45,746 bases of DNA from a virus. The position numbers and the translations under genes were made by a program. This document shows positions 1 through 6,679 of this stretch, piece after piece. The DNA lies in the IMG/VR virus record IMGVR_UViG_3300020156_000455, positions 1-45,746 of that record. The stretch is one strand, 5' to 3'. Below the pieces are notes generated by a model that saw nothing but the letters and a program-made list of their open reading frames with translations, ran no database searches and had not been told where the DNA came from. Each line of letters begins with the position of its first letter. Positions within the stretch are counted from its first letter, which is position 1.

Positions 1-36
1 ATGTACCAATCACTTTCGGAATTGTACCAGTCGATT

Positions 37-1161
37 ATGGCAACGATCAGAGCACGAAAACGCACCGATGGCTCAGTCAGTTACACGGCACAGATACGCC
101 TGTTTCGCGATGGAGCGCAAGTCTACCAAGAGAGCCAGACCTTCGCCCGGAAACAGGCGGCACAAGCGTGGGTGCGGCGACGTGAGGCAGAGCTAGATCA
201 GCCTGGTGCGATTGAGCGGGCGAACCGCAAGGGCGTCACCGTTCAGGACATGATCAAGCAGTATCTGGATGAAATGGAGAAAGTCCGGCCGTTGGGTAAA
301 ACCAAGGAAGCCACTCTAAATGCTATCGCGGCGACGGAGTTTGGCCAGACCGTTGATTCGGCTATCAACAGTCAACGATTGGTGGATTTCGCACTCTGGC
401 GAATGAGTAAAGAGGGCGGCGGCGTCCAGCCGCAGACGGCTGGCAACGATTTGGCGCACCTTGGGGCTGTCCTTTCGATTGCGCGTCCCGCTTGGGGGTA
501 TGAGGTAGACCCTCACGCGATGCCGGACGCTCGGAAGGTGTTGAGGAAGCTCGGCTACAACATGAAGAGCCGGGAGCGCGATCGTCGTCCAACGAAGGAC
601 GAGCTGGATAAACTTTTGGAGCACTTCGTCAGCATGCAGCAGCGTCGGCCTAGTTCGATCAACATGCTGAAGGTGATTGGCTTCGCGATTTTTTCCACGC
701 GTCGGCAAGATGAGATAAGCCGAATTCAGTGGGAGGACGTCGATGAGTCGAATCAGCGGGTGCTGGTGAGAGATATGAAAAACCCCGGGCAGAAAATTGG
801 CAATGATGTTTGGTGCCACCTACCCGACGAAGCCTGGAGAATTCTGCAGAGCATGCCAAAAGAGCGTGGGGAAATTTTCCCGTACAACTCGTCGTCAATC
901 TCCACGGCCTGGGCGAAGGCGTGCAAGTTTCTAGAGATCGAAGATCTTCACTTCCACGATCTGCGACACGACGGAGTGAGTCGGTTGTTTGAGATAGATT
1001 GGGATATTCCGCGGGTGGCCAGTGTGTCTGGGCATCGTGATTGGAATTCATTGCGTCGATATACCCATCTGCGCGGGCGAGGTGACCACTATGCCGAGTG
1101 GCCGTGGTTAAAGAGGATAGTTCAGGCACCCGTGAAGTTGGGCGCCTGGGGTAAGCAGTGA
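37..1161 (+). CDS. int: Phage integrase (tyrosine recombinase)
   Basis: Site-specific recombinase that would integrate and, with an accessory factor, excise the prophage. The C-terminal half carries the tyrosine-recombinase residues: Arg in STRRQDEIS (about residue 222), HxxR in HDLRH (His307, Arg310), His333 in SGHRDW and the nucleophile Tyr342 in RRYTHL, counted from the ATG at 37. I chose ATG 37 (MATIRARKR) because the N-terminal arm-binding domain of related phage integrases begins this way. The frame is also open to position 1 through a weak upstream ATG, so a 386-aa form cannot be excluded at the window edge. It is convergent with the leftward early operon, whose last gene ends 2 bp after its stop. 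The attachment site should lie left of the window. Confidence 0.93.
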   Translation: MATIRARKRTDGSVSYTAQIRLFRDGAQVYQESQTFARKQAAQAWVRRREAELDQPGAIERANRKGVTVQDMIKQYLDEMEKVRPLGKTKEATLNAIAATEFGQTVDSAINSQRLVDFALWRMSKEGGGVQPQTAGNDLAHLGAVLSIARPAWGYEVDPHAMPDARKVLRKLGYNMKSRERDRRPTKDELDKLLEHFVSMQQRRPSSINMLKVIGFAIFSTRRQDEISRIQWEDVDESNQRVLVRDMKNPGQKIGNDVWCHLPDEAWRILQSMPKERGEIFPYNSSSISTAWAKACKFLEIEDLHFHDLRHDGVSRLFEIDWDIPRVASVSGHRDWNSLRRYTHLRGRGDHYAEWPWLKRIVQAPVKLGAWGKQ

Positions 1162-1162
1162 T

Positions 1163-1438
1163 TTAACTGGCTCGGCGGTACCCGTTGAGCTGGTTGCACT
1201 CTTTCACCGCAGCTTCCCGTTGCAGATCAAGGTAGGCTGCCAGATCAGCGATGTGGATGCCTTTAGCGCTTTTCTGACTCGACTCCAGCCGTGTGATCGG
1301 GATTTTGATCTGTCCCGCCATAACCTTGCGCTGGAACATATCGGTCGTCAAGTGCGTGAAGTAATCCTTGCAGACCTGCTCAAGTGGGATAATGGCCCGG
1401 CCATTGTATTGGGCCATTAGAATAAAGGAAGTATTCAT
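1163..1438 (-). CDS. PrtN-like pyocin-activator family protein
   Basis: A 91-aa protein that begins MNTSFILMAQYNGRAIIPLE and contains the family signature RLESSQKSAKGIHIADLAAYLD (split here: RLESSQKSAKG then IHIADLAAYLD). This pattern is characteristic of the PyocinActivator/PrtN family, whose founding member activates pyocin genes in P. aeruginosa. In prophages such proteins commonly sit next to the integrase, where an excisionase-like or activator role is plausible (inference). It is the last gene of the leftward operon: its ATG overlaps the stop of the preceding 393-aa gene by ATGA, which suggests translational coupling. A second diverged family member lies at 3747-4064 in the same operon. 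The identity is firm; the role in this phage is not. Confidence 0.85.
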   Translation of the reverse strand: MNTSFILMAQYNGRAIIPLEQVCKDYFTHLTTDMFQRKVMAGQIKIPITRLESSQKSAKGIHIADLAAYLDLQREAAVKECNQLNGYRRAS

Positions 1439-2616
1439 TCAGTCTCCTCGCGAATAGCCACTTTTCTTCTGCTGGCCGCAGATAGGTTTGGTATTAATGC
1501 TGGTGCGGGCCTTACAGTAAAAAAAGTTCCACCCACCTCGACTGTTTGAACACCCCTAAGAAATCCAGTTATGTCGATATCAATGCCATTCTTTAAACGA
1601 CGTTGATGAGCCGCTACCAAGTGTAGTATCGGTCGTTTTCGTCCTGTCTCGGTTAGTGGAACTGATCTCGCGTACAGCAAGGATTTAATTTGCTCGGGCA
1701 TTGAGCCTAGGCGGGCGAGGCAGTTGGATTCGCGGGCCTCTATAGTCCAGCAATGTCGGCTATCGGCTATGAATTGCAGAGCGATTGAAGCCCTGGCTTC
1801 ACGATCTTTGAGCTCCTTTTCGGGAGTGGTGAAATAATGATTACTTTTGTATCGATCAGATAGCTCAAAGCGTTGATCACAGGCAACCACTTTGCCTTCT
1901 TTCGTTATGCAAAAGAATGATCGCTCACCTTCTACAAATTCATTTTCCGTTGCGGCAATTATAATTTCATACAACTGTCCACCTGACCGTCTATGCCAGG
2001 TCTTGGGTAAGTTGGTGACTTTCCGAATATATGTGGCTTGAAAGAAACCACCATATTCATTGGGCCGGGCTTGATGAGTTCTCGTAAACCCAATGCATCC
2101 AATCGAAGGCATAGGGTCATTGATGACATCAAACTCCCAATCTCCAACGCACGTTGTATTGGGCGCGATGATGACTCTGTCGTTGCTCGGAATATACGGC
2201 CCGATCCGTCTGATAAGGTTCAATCGCTCATTAGTAAGCGTGTTAGGACCCGCTCCTTTACTTTTTTTGATTCTGGTCTCAAAACAGGTAATTAAGGCAG
2301 CGGCGACACAGTCTTCAAAAGAATCAGTTGTCCATAAATCTTGGGTGTCTGTCGGCTGATATTCATCGTTTCCAGAAAGGTGCGTATACCCCATTGCAGG
2401 CTGCGCGGGCGGGCGATCCGGAGCGATTAGCGTTACGTTGGGTGTCGCTGCCTCGCGCAGCTTTTCGTGGGGTATAAGTACCTCGGCAGTGGCGCTGGAA
2501 GAAGCAATAATGCCTGCTGCTGCGCAGCAGAGACTGTTGTTTACAGGCGTGTCGATCCCACTGTCATCGCGAAGCAAAGCGGCCTGCATTTGCGTGTTGT
2601 CCTGTGAGTGCGTCAT
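1435..2616 (-). CDS. Hypothetical phage protein, 393 aa
   Basis: I do not recognise the family. I chose the start at 2616 because its ATG overlaps the stop of the upstream HD gene (ATGA), matching the coupling seen throughout this operon; an in-frame start at 2697 would add 27 residues inside the HD gene. There are no obvious membrane segments. The N-terminal ~70 residues are low in structure-forming residues (Ala/Ser/Pro/Thr). The rest has a mixed globular composition with several Trp/Cys residues. Codon use between about 1500 and 2300 is more AT-rich than its neighbours, which suggests separate acquisition of this gene within the early operon. The position next to PrtN-like and HD genes suggests an accessory lysogeny or host-modifying function. 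Confidence 0.6.
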   Translation of the reverse strand: MTHSQDNTQMQAALLRDDSGIDTPVNNSLCCAAAGIIASSSATAEVLIPHEKLREAATPNVTLIAPDRPPAQPAMGYTHLSGNDEYQPTDTQDLWTTDSFEDCVAAALITCFETRIKKSKGAGPNTLTNERLNLIRRIGPYIPSNDRVIIAPNTTCVGDWEFDVINDPMPSIGCIGFTRTHQARPNEYGGFFQATYIRKVTNLPKTWHRRSGGQLYEIIIAATENEFVEGERSFFCITKEGKVVACDQRFELSDRYKSNHYFTTPEKELKDREARASIALQFIADSRHCWTIEARESNCLARLGSMPEQIKSLLYARSVPLTETGRKRPILHLVAAHQRRLKNGIDIDITGFLRGVQTVEVGGTFFTVRPAPALIPNLSAASRRKVAIREETE

Positions 2617-3155
2617 GCCGCTTTCCTCCGATGTTCGATAGCAAGTTGATCCATCAGGCGCTGGTGGTAAGTGTTGCGCGCCTCTGCGGCAGACCACGGA
2701 TGGATGGTTTCAACCATGGGTTCAACGCCGACCAAGCAATCCCAGATAGCCGGTTCGGTTGGCATGAGGTCGCGACGTTCGGTGGCCAGCGCTATCAGGT
2801 CGGCCTGATGGATGCAGGTCGGGAGTTCTGGGGCGATGTCGAACCGGTCGCAAACGCGCCACCATATGCAGTCCTCGAAGTGTTGGTAGGCACTAATCCA
2901 CTGCTTGAGTGGCCGTGTCATATCGCCCAAGTACGCCTCGGGAGCGTCATGGAGCAAGGCCACAAGTTTGTGTTCTTCTGGCACCAGGTCGGCGACGATG
3001 CAGCTGTGCTGAGCCACGCTGTAAAACTCGCGGGTGTGGCCGTTGAAGCGGCACAAATGAGCCAGCGAGTGTGCAATATCTCGCGGATCGATCATTTCGG
3101 CGTCCGGCTCAAGCAAATCAAAGCGCTTGCCGGTATGGGTGAGGATCCAGCTCAT
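2613..3155 (-). CDS. HD-domain phosphohydrolase (YfbR-like)
   Basis: A 180-aa protein with the HD metal-binding pattern of 5'-deoxynucleotidase and related phosphohydrolases: His in SVAQHSCIVADL, HD in ALLHDAPEAYLGD (the catalytic His-Asp pair), and a later Asp in IHQADLIAL. The region DIAHSLAHLCRFNGH at the N-terminus is typical of phage and bacterial YfbR-like proteins. It would hydrolyse nucleotides or nucleotide signals in the cytoplasm; in phages this usually means adjusting nucleotide pools, though the substrate here is unknown. It overlaps both neighbours by 4 bp (ATGA), so it is part of the PL operon and under repressor control. Confidence 0.85.
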   Translation of the reverse strand: MSWILTHTGKRFDLLEPDAEMIDPRDIAHSLAHLCRFNGHTREFYSVAQHSCIVADLVPEEHKLVALLHDAPEAYLGDMTRPLKQWISAYQHFEDCIWWRVCDRFDIAPELPTCIHQADLIALATERRDLMPTEPAIWDCLVGVEPMVETIHPWSAAEARNTYHQRLMDQLAIEHRRKAA

Positions 3156-3691
3156 GCTGCACCTCTCGATTGCGCTGCGGTCGCAGTAGCCTGGTGTTCT
3201 TGTTGGAAAAAAACGGCAGCGTTCTCCGCATCGTCCGTGCTGAGAGCAATACGAAGAGGAACCACCTCAACCTTTGCAAGGCCTGTTAATTCGGCGGGCT
3301 TCAGTAAATCGGCCATGGCGAGCGCTTGGTCGATCAGGGCGCGGGTTTCGCGTTCGAGTTTTTTCCCCGTGCGGAAGGCGGCGAACGTATCGGCGGCAAT
3401 GCGGAGCTTTTCGGCGATTTCGAGCAGCGTCTGGCGTTCGGGATTGCCGAGCGTCAACGCTTGCTGAAGGCGTTTGCTGAATTGCGTCAAGTGGGCGTGG
3501 TCAGCCTTGATGAATTTGAGGGAGGCTCTTAACTCGCTAATGGTCTTGGCGCTTTCGGCGCGCAGGATGTCGCCGCTTAGTTTCATGCCAGCGGACATGC
3601 CGTCGGTACGGCCCATGATGTAGCCGGCCCAGACTAATAGTCCGGCCAGAATGATTAGGGCGATGAGTGCGCAGATTTGAATTGCAGTCAT
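3152..3691 (-). CDS. Membrane-anchored coiled-coil protein, 179 aa
   Basis: I chose the start at 3691 because it has a strong upstream AGGAG and because a hydrophobic segment follows at once (residues about 3-24: IQICALIALIILAGLLVWAG). The frame extends upstream to 3910, but those residues look non-coding. After the single transmembrane helix comes a cytoplasmic or periplasmic helical region rich in Ala, Glu, Lys and Leu that would form coiled coils (about residues 35-150). Proteins of this build are common in the early operons of Pseudomonas temperate phages, but I know no assigned function. Superinfection exclusion or an inner-membrane host interaction is possible (inference only). The stop overlaps the HD gene start. 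Confidence 0.65.
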   Translation of the reverse strand: MTAIQICALIALIILAGLLVWAGYIMGRTDGMSAGMKLSGDILRAESAKTISELRASLKFIKADHAHLTQFSKRLQQALTLGNPERQTLLEIAEKLRIAADTFAAFRTGKKLERETRALIDQALAMADLLKPAELTGLAKVEVVPLRIALSTDDAENAAVFFQQEHQATATAAQSRGAA

Positions 3692-3746
3692 TTGGTTTGC
3701 TCCTGGTTCAGTGTCGGACTGGTGGTGGCAGTCCTTGAGATAAGGC

Positions 3747-4064
3747 TTACTCGGTTGGCTCGTCTTGCTGACTCTGCATGTCTTCGTCGGCCTGGCAGGC
3801 GCGGATATCGATGAGCGATGCAACGTGTCGAATGTGGGCGTACTTGGGCGCTTTCCGACTTGAGTCCAGTGTGGTGATCGGAAGCTGGATGCGACCGCTG
3901 TTGATTTCAATTACAAACTTTTGCTCGTTGAGGTTGCGGAAATACTTTTCGCGTACGGCCTCCAGCGGAATCAGCACATCACCGAAGGTGCGGTACAGCA
4001 GCTCGATGGTCGTGGATTCAGGAGCGGGACGTAGCCGCAGTGGGGTTTGGGCTGCATTACTCAT
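3747..4064 (-). CDS. PrtN-like pyocin-activator family protein, second copy
   Basis: A 105-aa protein related to the 91-aa product of 1163-1438. The shared pattern is LYRTFGDVLIPLEAVREKYF, a hydrophobic stretch with LPITTLDSSRK, then HIRHVASLIDI, aligning with IPLEQVCKDYF, IPITRLESSQK and HIADLAAYLDL. It has an extra ~18 N-terminal residues and a Gln/Glu/Asp-rich tail. A GGAGG motif lies about 15 nt upstream of the ATG, which overlaps the preceding 59-aa gene by 8 nt. Two PrtN-like genes in one early operon could mean separate regulatory targets, for example excision and a host or phage promoter. That is inference; only the resemblance is visible. Confidence 0.72.
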   Translation of the reverse strand: MSNAAQTPLRLRPAPESTTIELLYRTFGDVLIPLEAVREKYFRNLNEQKFVIEINSGRIQLPITTLDSSRKAPKYAHIRHVASLIDIRACQADEDMQSQQDEPTE

Positions 4065-4236
4065 GGCTTTGTGTGGCCTCCTTGCGTTTGCTTCTTGCTG
4101 GATGGTTCCAGGCGTTCAGGCAATGGCGTTTGGTCAACTCCCGCAGATGCTCGGGCACCTCAAGGAGCGCGGCATTGCGCTCCTCTCGTGTCCGCATTGC
4201 GATGATCTGGCGGGCGTATTCCCTAGGCCACGTCAC
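4057..4236 (-). CDS. Small hypothetical phage protein, 59 aa
   Basis: A short protein beginning at a GTG (position 4236) as VTWPREYARQIIAMRTREER. The frame stays open further upstream, but that part reads as a shadow of the neighbouring gene. It overlaps the stop of the KilAC-like gene by 14 nt and its own stop overlaps the PrtN-like gene start by 8 nt. The protein is basic, Arg/Lys-rich and helical, without cysteines arranged as a zinc finger. Short WPREYA-type proteins of this sort recur in Pseudomonas phage early operons. The function is unknown. Confidence 0.6.
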   Translation of the reverse strand: MTWPREYARQIIAMRTREERNAALLEVPEHLRELTKRHCLNAWNHPARSKRKEATQSHE

Positions 4237-4504
4237 GGCGGTCTGCCGGAATTTCAGGTAGGTCGATGCCGAGTTTTTCAGCCAGCCAACGAATGCCGGC
4301 TTGCTTGACCCGCGTCGACTGGCTGTATTGCAAGCCGTACTTTTCGTCATACCAGGTGCCGTCCTTGACCCGCAGATACTCTTTGTCCCGTTTTGGGTAA
4401 GCCGGCAGGTTGCCCTTAAGCAGGTCTTTTTCCCGCATGAGTGCAATCAGTTTTGGACGTGTGAGGCCTAGTTGCGAGGCTGCTTGGGCGAGGGTGCGTT
4501 CCAT
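4223..4504 (-). CDS. KilAC/antirepressor-like DNA-binding protein, 93 aa
   Basis: The protein starts MERTLAQAASQLGLTRPKLI, a helix-turn-helix-like opening. It then has LMREKDLLKG, KEYLRVKDGTWYDEKYG and a C-terminal GIRWLAEKLGI. This order (helical DNA-binding start, 'L...YLR...G.W', 'KQAGI.WLAEKL') is the pattern of the phage antirepressor C-terminal domain (KilAC, PF03374), here as a stand-alone domain without the N-terminal Bro/ANT part. It may act as an antirepressor or DNA-binding regulator in the early operon. An upstream in-frame ATG at 4525 would add 7 residues and overlap the preceding gene; ATG 4504 with GGTGG upstream is preferred. Confidence 0.68.
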   Translation of the reverse strand: MERTLAQAASQLGLTRPKLIALMREKDLLKGNLPAYPKRDKEYLRVKDGTWYDEKYGLQYSQSTRVKQAGIRWLAEKLGIDLPEIPADRRDVA

Positions 4505-4514
4505 GTCGTCCACC

Positions 4515-5105
4515 TCATGCCGCATGTGCGGCAGGAGTTGCAGCGGCCGCGAGATGGTTGATGGACTCGATAACCATTAGGTAAATCTCGGTATCGGTGT
4601 CGCTCACGGTGAAGCATCGTGTGTTGGGGCTTTTGTTCCCGATGCTAAGGATGATGGTCGCTCCTCGGCGCGTGTGTGTGCGGTGAATGGCAACGTGCAA
4701 GGGGAGATCAAACCCCATGTCGAGGCTCAGCACGCCGCCGGTGCGCACCAGCTCAAGCACGCGCTGCTTGTCTTGGGCTTCAAAGCGGCCGTATACGCGG
4801 CTGGCATGCGGGAGATGAACCGGGTCGCTGTTATTGCTCGGATCGAGCGGTCCGTTAGCGATCTCTTCAATGAAGTCGGCCAGCTTAAGGTGAGTTTTCT
4901 TGTCGCTTGGAAGGGTCAGCGTGTGGCGCTCAGTCCCCAGCTCGACACTGAATGCGGTCTCAGTTGCCCCCCGTTCTACTTTGAGGCGGAACGCAAGGCA
5001 CTCGCGCGTGGGAGCGGTTCGTAGGACATGATTGAAGGTCTCGGTCAGATTGACCTGAGCTTTGAGCAACTGCAGGGTGCGGTTGTCGATTCGGTATTTG
5101 CTCAT
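4515..5105 (-). CDS. Hypothetical phage protein, 196 aa
   Basis: Unrecognised soluble protein in the PL operon. The ATG at 5105 overlaps the stop of the upstream 58-aa gene (ATGA). It contains a run of alternating hydrophobic residues typical of beta strands (residues about 35-75 and 120-175), a KTHLKLADFIEEIA helix and an Ala-rich tail (HLAAAATPAAHAA). There are no membrane segments or clear catalytic motifs. It could be an early host-takeover protein, but nothing in the sequence shows it. Confidence 0.58.
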   Translation of the reverse strand: MSKYRIDNRTLQLLKAQVNLTETFNHVLRTAPTRECLAFRLKVERGATETAFSVELGTERHTLTLPSDKKTHLKLADFIEEIANGPLDPSNNSDPVHLPHASRVYGRFEAQDKQRVLELVRTGGVLSLDMGFDLPLHVAIHRTHTRRGATIILSIGNKSPNTRCFTVSDTDTEIYLMVIESINHLAAAATPAAHAA

Positions 5106-5278
5106 GCTGCGTGCCCCCCGCCATTTGGATCAAAAGGAGAGGGTTGAGGCTTGGCAATAAGCTTTGGCTTGCTGTTGTGAATGATGACCAAGCAGCCGGT
5201 AACGGACTGCAGTTGCTCAATCATCCTTTTGTTGCTGACGCACGCCGGGTGGACGTGGAGGGTTGCGGTGGATTGCAT
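5102..5278 (-). CDS. Small leader protein of the leftward operon, 58 aa
   Basis: First gene after the PL promoter. ATG at 5278 is preceded by GAGG in a good ribosome-binding position, and its TGA overlaps the next gene's ATG (ATGA). The product begins MQSTATLHVHPACVSNKRMI and ends in a Pro/Gly-rich tail. No family is recognised. The promoter, ribosome-binding site and overlap support a real gene despite the small size. Confidence 0.6.
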   Translation of the reverse strand: MQSTATLHVHPACVSNKRMIEQLQSVTGCLVIIHNSKPKLIAKPQPSPFDPNGGGHAA

Positions 5279-5313
5279 GGGTGATGCCTCGCTCTATGGT
5301 GGAGAGTGAGGCA

Positions 5314-5341
5314 ATATTAACCCTGAAGGTTATTTGGTCAA
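5314..5341 (-). promoter_or_regulatory. PL-type early leftward promoter
   Basis: On the minus strand TTGACC (-35, 5341-5336) and TAATAT (-10, 5319-5314) are separated by 16 bp, a strong sigma-70 match. It fires toward the 58-aa gene at 5278. A 15-bp palindromic operator fills the spacer and another lies just upstream of the -35, so repressor binding would block RNA polymerase directly. Confidence 0.75.
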
Positions 5342-5363
5342 GAAAAAATAACCTTTAAGGTTA
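5318..5363. promoter_or_regulatory. Left operator pair for the CI-like repressor
   Basis: Two near-palindromes: TAACCCTGAAGGTTA (5318-5332) and TAACCTTTAAGGTTA (5349-5363), 31 bp centre to centre (about three helical turns). Both share arms TAACC/GGTTA with the two sites at 6034-6088. They overlap the PL promoter and lie immediately downstream of the repressor gene stop. The match of four sites in the two control regions flanking one repressor gene makes operator function very likely. Confidence 0.82.
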
Positions 5364-5366
5364 ATT

Positions 5367-6014
5367 TTATAGATCTGAGATTTTCCATCTCGCGCGACCA
5401 CAAATGTTCCAATCTTCAGTCATTCGGATTATGCGTTCCGGCCAATCAGGATTCAGCGCGTATAGATATCGTTCGCTACCTTCCTGCCTGAGTTGCTTGA
5501 GTGTTGCTGCCTCATCTCTAACGCGCTTCGCTGCAACATAATGACCCGGCAAGGCTTCGAGGGATGGATCGATCACGATCTTGTCTCCCTCCATAAACTT
5601 CGGTTCCATGCTCACGCCTTCAACTCTGAGAATGAATGCGCGTGGGCCCACTGGACCTGGAGCGTCAATCCATTCTTCTGCGTCTCTTGGTTCGAAACTC
5701 CCGTGGCCCTCGCACCATGAGCCCGCCGCAATTGAACCTATGACCGGTAGCTTACGTCCCGTATGGCTCAGCACAGTGGCGTTGTTGAACTCCCCTACAC
5801 CATAGGGCATGTCGAGATAACCCTCGTGCAGGTGCAGAGCTTTTTCGAGTTCGCGCGCAATCTGGTCTCCTATCCCTTTCGTAGGGTTTTTCCCTCCGAA
5901 AGCACTGACTTGAGCTGGAGCTTTACCTAGTCGCTCAGCTACGTCCGTCAGCCGAAGATTCCGCTCAGCGATGATTCGTCGAAAGTTATGAAGCCGGGTA
6001 TCTGAAATTTTCAT
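5367..6014 (-). CDS. cI: CI/LexA-like phage repressor with S24 autopeptidase domain
   Basis: A 215-aa lysogeny repressor. Residues 1-65 form an N-terminal helix-turn-helix DNA-binding domain (IIAERNLRLTDVAERLGKAPAQVSAF). The C-terminal half is a LexA/UmuD-type S24 self-cleaving domain: Ala97-Gly98 in SIAAGSW is the expected scissile bond, Ser135 in EGVSMEP the nucleophile and Lys173 in AATLKQL the general base. RecA-stimulated self-cleavage would make the prophage SOS-inducible, as for lambda CI or P. aeruginosa PrtR. Two palindromic operators lie on each side of the gene, so it should repress PL, PR and probably its own promoter. Confidence 0.92.
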   Translation of the reverse strand: MKISDTRLHNFRRIIAERNLRLTDVAERLGKAPAQVSAFGGKNPTKGIGDQIARELEKALHLHEGYLDMPYGVGEFNNATVLSHTGRKLPVIGSIAAGSWCEGHGSFEPRDAEEWIDAPGPVGPRAFILRVEGVSMEPKFMEGDKIVIDPSLEALPGHYVAAKRVRDEAATLKQLRQEGSERYLYALNPDWPERIIRMTEDWNICGRARWKISDL

Positions 6015-6033
6015 TTAATGATTTTGGCTTCAT

Positions 6034-6088
6034 TAACCTTTCAGGTGAATGTCCTAATGGCTATTGCAAAAAATAACCCATAAGGTTA
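6034..6088. promoter_or_regulatory. Right operator pair for the CI-like repressor
   Basis: Two sites match the left pair: TAACCTTTCAGGTGA (6034-6048) and TAACCCATAAGGTTA (6074-6088), 40 bp centre to centre. The first has one degenerate arm (GGTGA rather than GGTTA), suggesting weaker binding. It lies within the likely repressor-gene promoter region. The second sits in the spacer of the rightward promoter. The arrangement resembles OR with graded affinities. Confidence 0.8.
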
Positions 6089-6092
6089 ATTT
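6064..6092 (+). promoter_or_regulatory. PR-type early rightward promoter
   Basis: TTGCAA (-35, 6064-6069) and TAATTT (-10, 6087-6092) with a 17-bp spacer that contains an operator palindrome. A strong AGGAGG (6100-6105) and the cro-like ATG at 6114 follow. This is the expected entry promoter for the cro-cII-primase-Q transcript. Confidence 0.65.
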
Positions 6093-6113
6093 GTGGGTCA
6101 GGAGGATTACCTA

Positions 6114-6347
6114 ATGAATCTGCGTGACTACATCAGCAATATGGATAGGGAAAAGCTGAAGGCCTACGCGAAGCGCTGCCGTATCGCAGACAGCTACCTT
6201 CGCTTACACGTGAAATATGCAAGCAAAGATCCAAGCGTTTCACTAATCAAATCTTTGGCCCGCGAAAGTGATGGCTACGTGTCAATCGCTGAAGTGCTTG
6301 AGCACTTTGGAATTACGGATCGTGACTCGCCAAGTGAAGCTGCTTAA
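6114..6347 (+). CDS. cro: Cro-like helix-turn-helix regulator
   Basis: A 77-aa protein starting MNLRDYISNMDREKLKAYAK at an ATG with AGGAGG eight bases upstream; the frame continues to 6093 but without a better start. The helical N-terminus and the length fit Cro/YdaS-type regulators, and the position (divergent from CI, first gene after PR, operators between) is that of Cro. It would compete with CI for the same operators and commit the phage to lytic growth. The DNA-recognition helix is not strongly conserved by eye, so the family call rests partly on context. Confidence 0.75.
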   Translation: MNLRDYISNMDREKLKAYAKRCRIADSYLRLHVKYASKDPSVSLIKSLARESDGYVSIAEVLEHFGITDRDSPSEAA

Positions 6348-6351
6348 GTAG

Positions 6352-6375
6352 AAAAAAGGCGACCCAAGGGTCGCC
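6352..6375 (-). terminator. Minus-strand intrinsic terminator between cro and cII
   Basis: GGCGACCC AA GGGTCGCC (6358-6375), an 8-bp perfect stem, is preceded on the plus strand by six A's (6352-6357). Read leftward this is a hairpin followed by a U-run, so it terminates a transcript coming from the right on the minus strand. It lies 5 bp beyond the cro stop codon. No minus-strand protein gene explains it, which supports an RNA gene at 6376-6660. Confidence 0.7.
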
Positions 6376-6660
6376 CAGTTCCTCCCGACACGCACCACCA
6401 CAGCGCTGTCGGGCCGCGATAGGGGGTGGCGGGCAAACCAAATGCAAAACCGCCCACTCCTATCGCGTTTTCCAAGGCTCGGAAGCTTTGGTGTTGCTGC
6501 CTTTTCCACCACAGAGCTGGCAGCTGTTGCGCCAGGGGTGAACAACGGATTGTTCGCCCCGGCACGGTGCCGGTGTTGGTCTTAGGGACCTCGCCGGCGT
6601 TTGGGCACTTACACGCCACACGACAAATGTATCACCACTCTCTGTCGTGCGGCACTGGCA
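6376..6660 (-). ncRNA. Candidate structured antisense RNA between cro and cII
   Basis: No convincing protein gene fits this stretch, but it is packed with inverted repeats: a 7-bp stem at 6384-6413 (CCCGACA/TGTCGGG), a long imperfect stem at 6415-6467 (CGCGATAGG.../...CCTATCGCG), an 11-bp stem at 6535-6560 (GGGGTGAACAA/TTGTTCGCCCC with one G-T pair), GGCAC/GTGCC near 6561-6571 and CACGACA/TGTCGTG near 6616-6650. The T-run terminator at 6352-6375 sets the likely orientation as minus. Such an RNA would be antisense to the cro-cII leader of the PR transcript, comparable in placement to lambda OOP or C4-type immunity RNAs (inference). Reading frames of 73-91 codons on both strands are Cys- and Trp-rich and look artefactual. 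Confidence 0.45.
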
Positions 6661-6679
6661 ACATTCAAGGATTAATGCC

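Noticed and set aside
1-36. Start of integrase at position 1
   Set aside because: The residues before MATIRARKR do not resemble the family and there is no ribosome-binding site; window edge prevents a firm statement.
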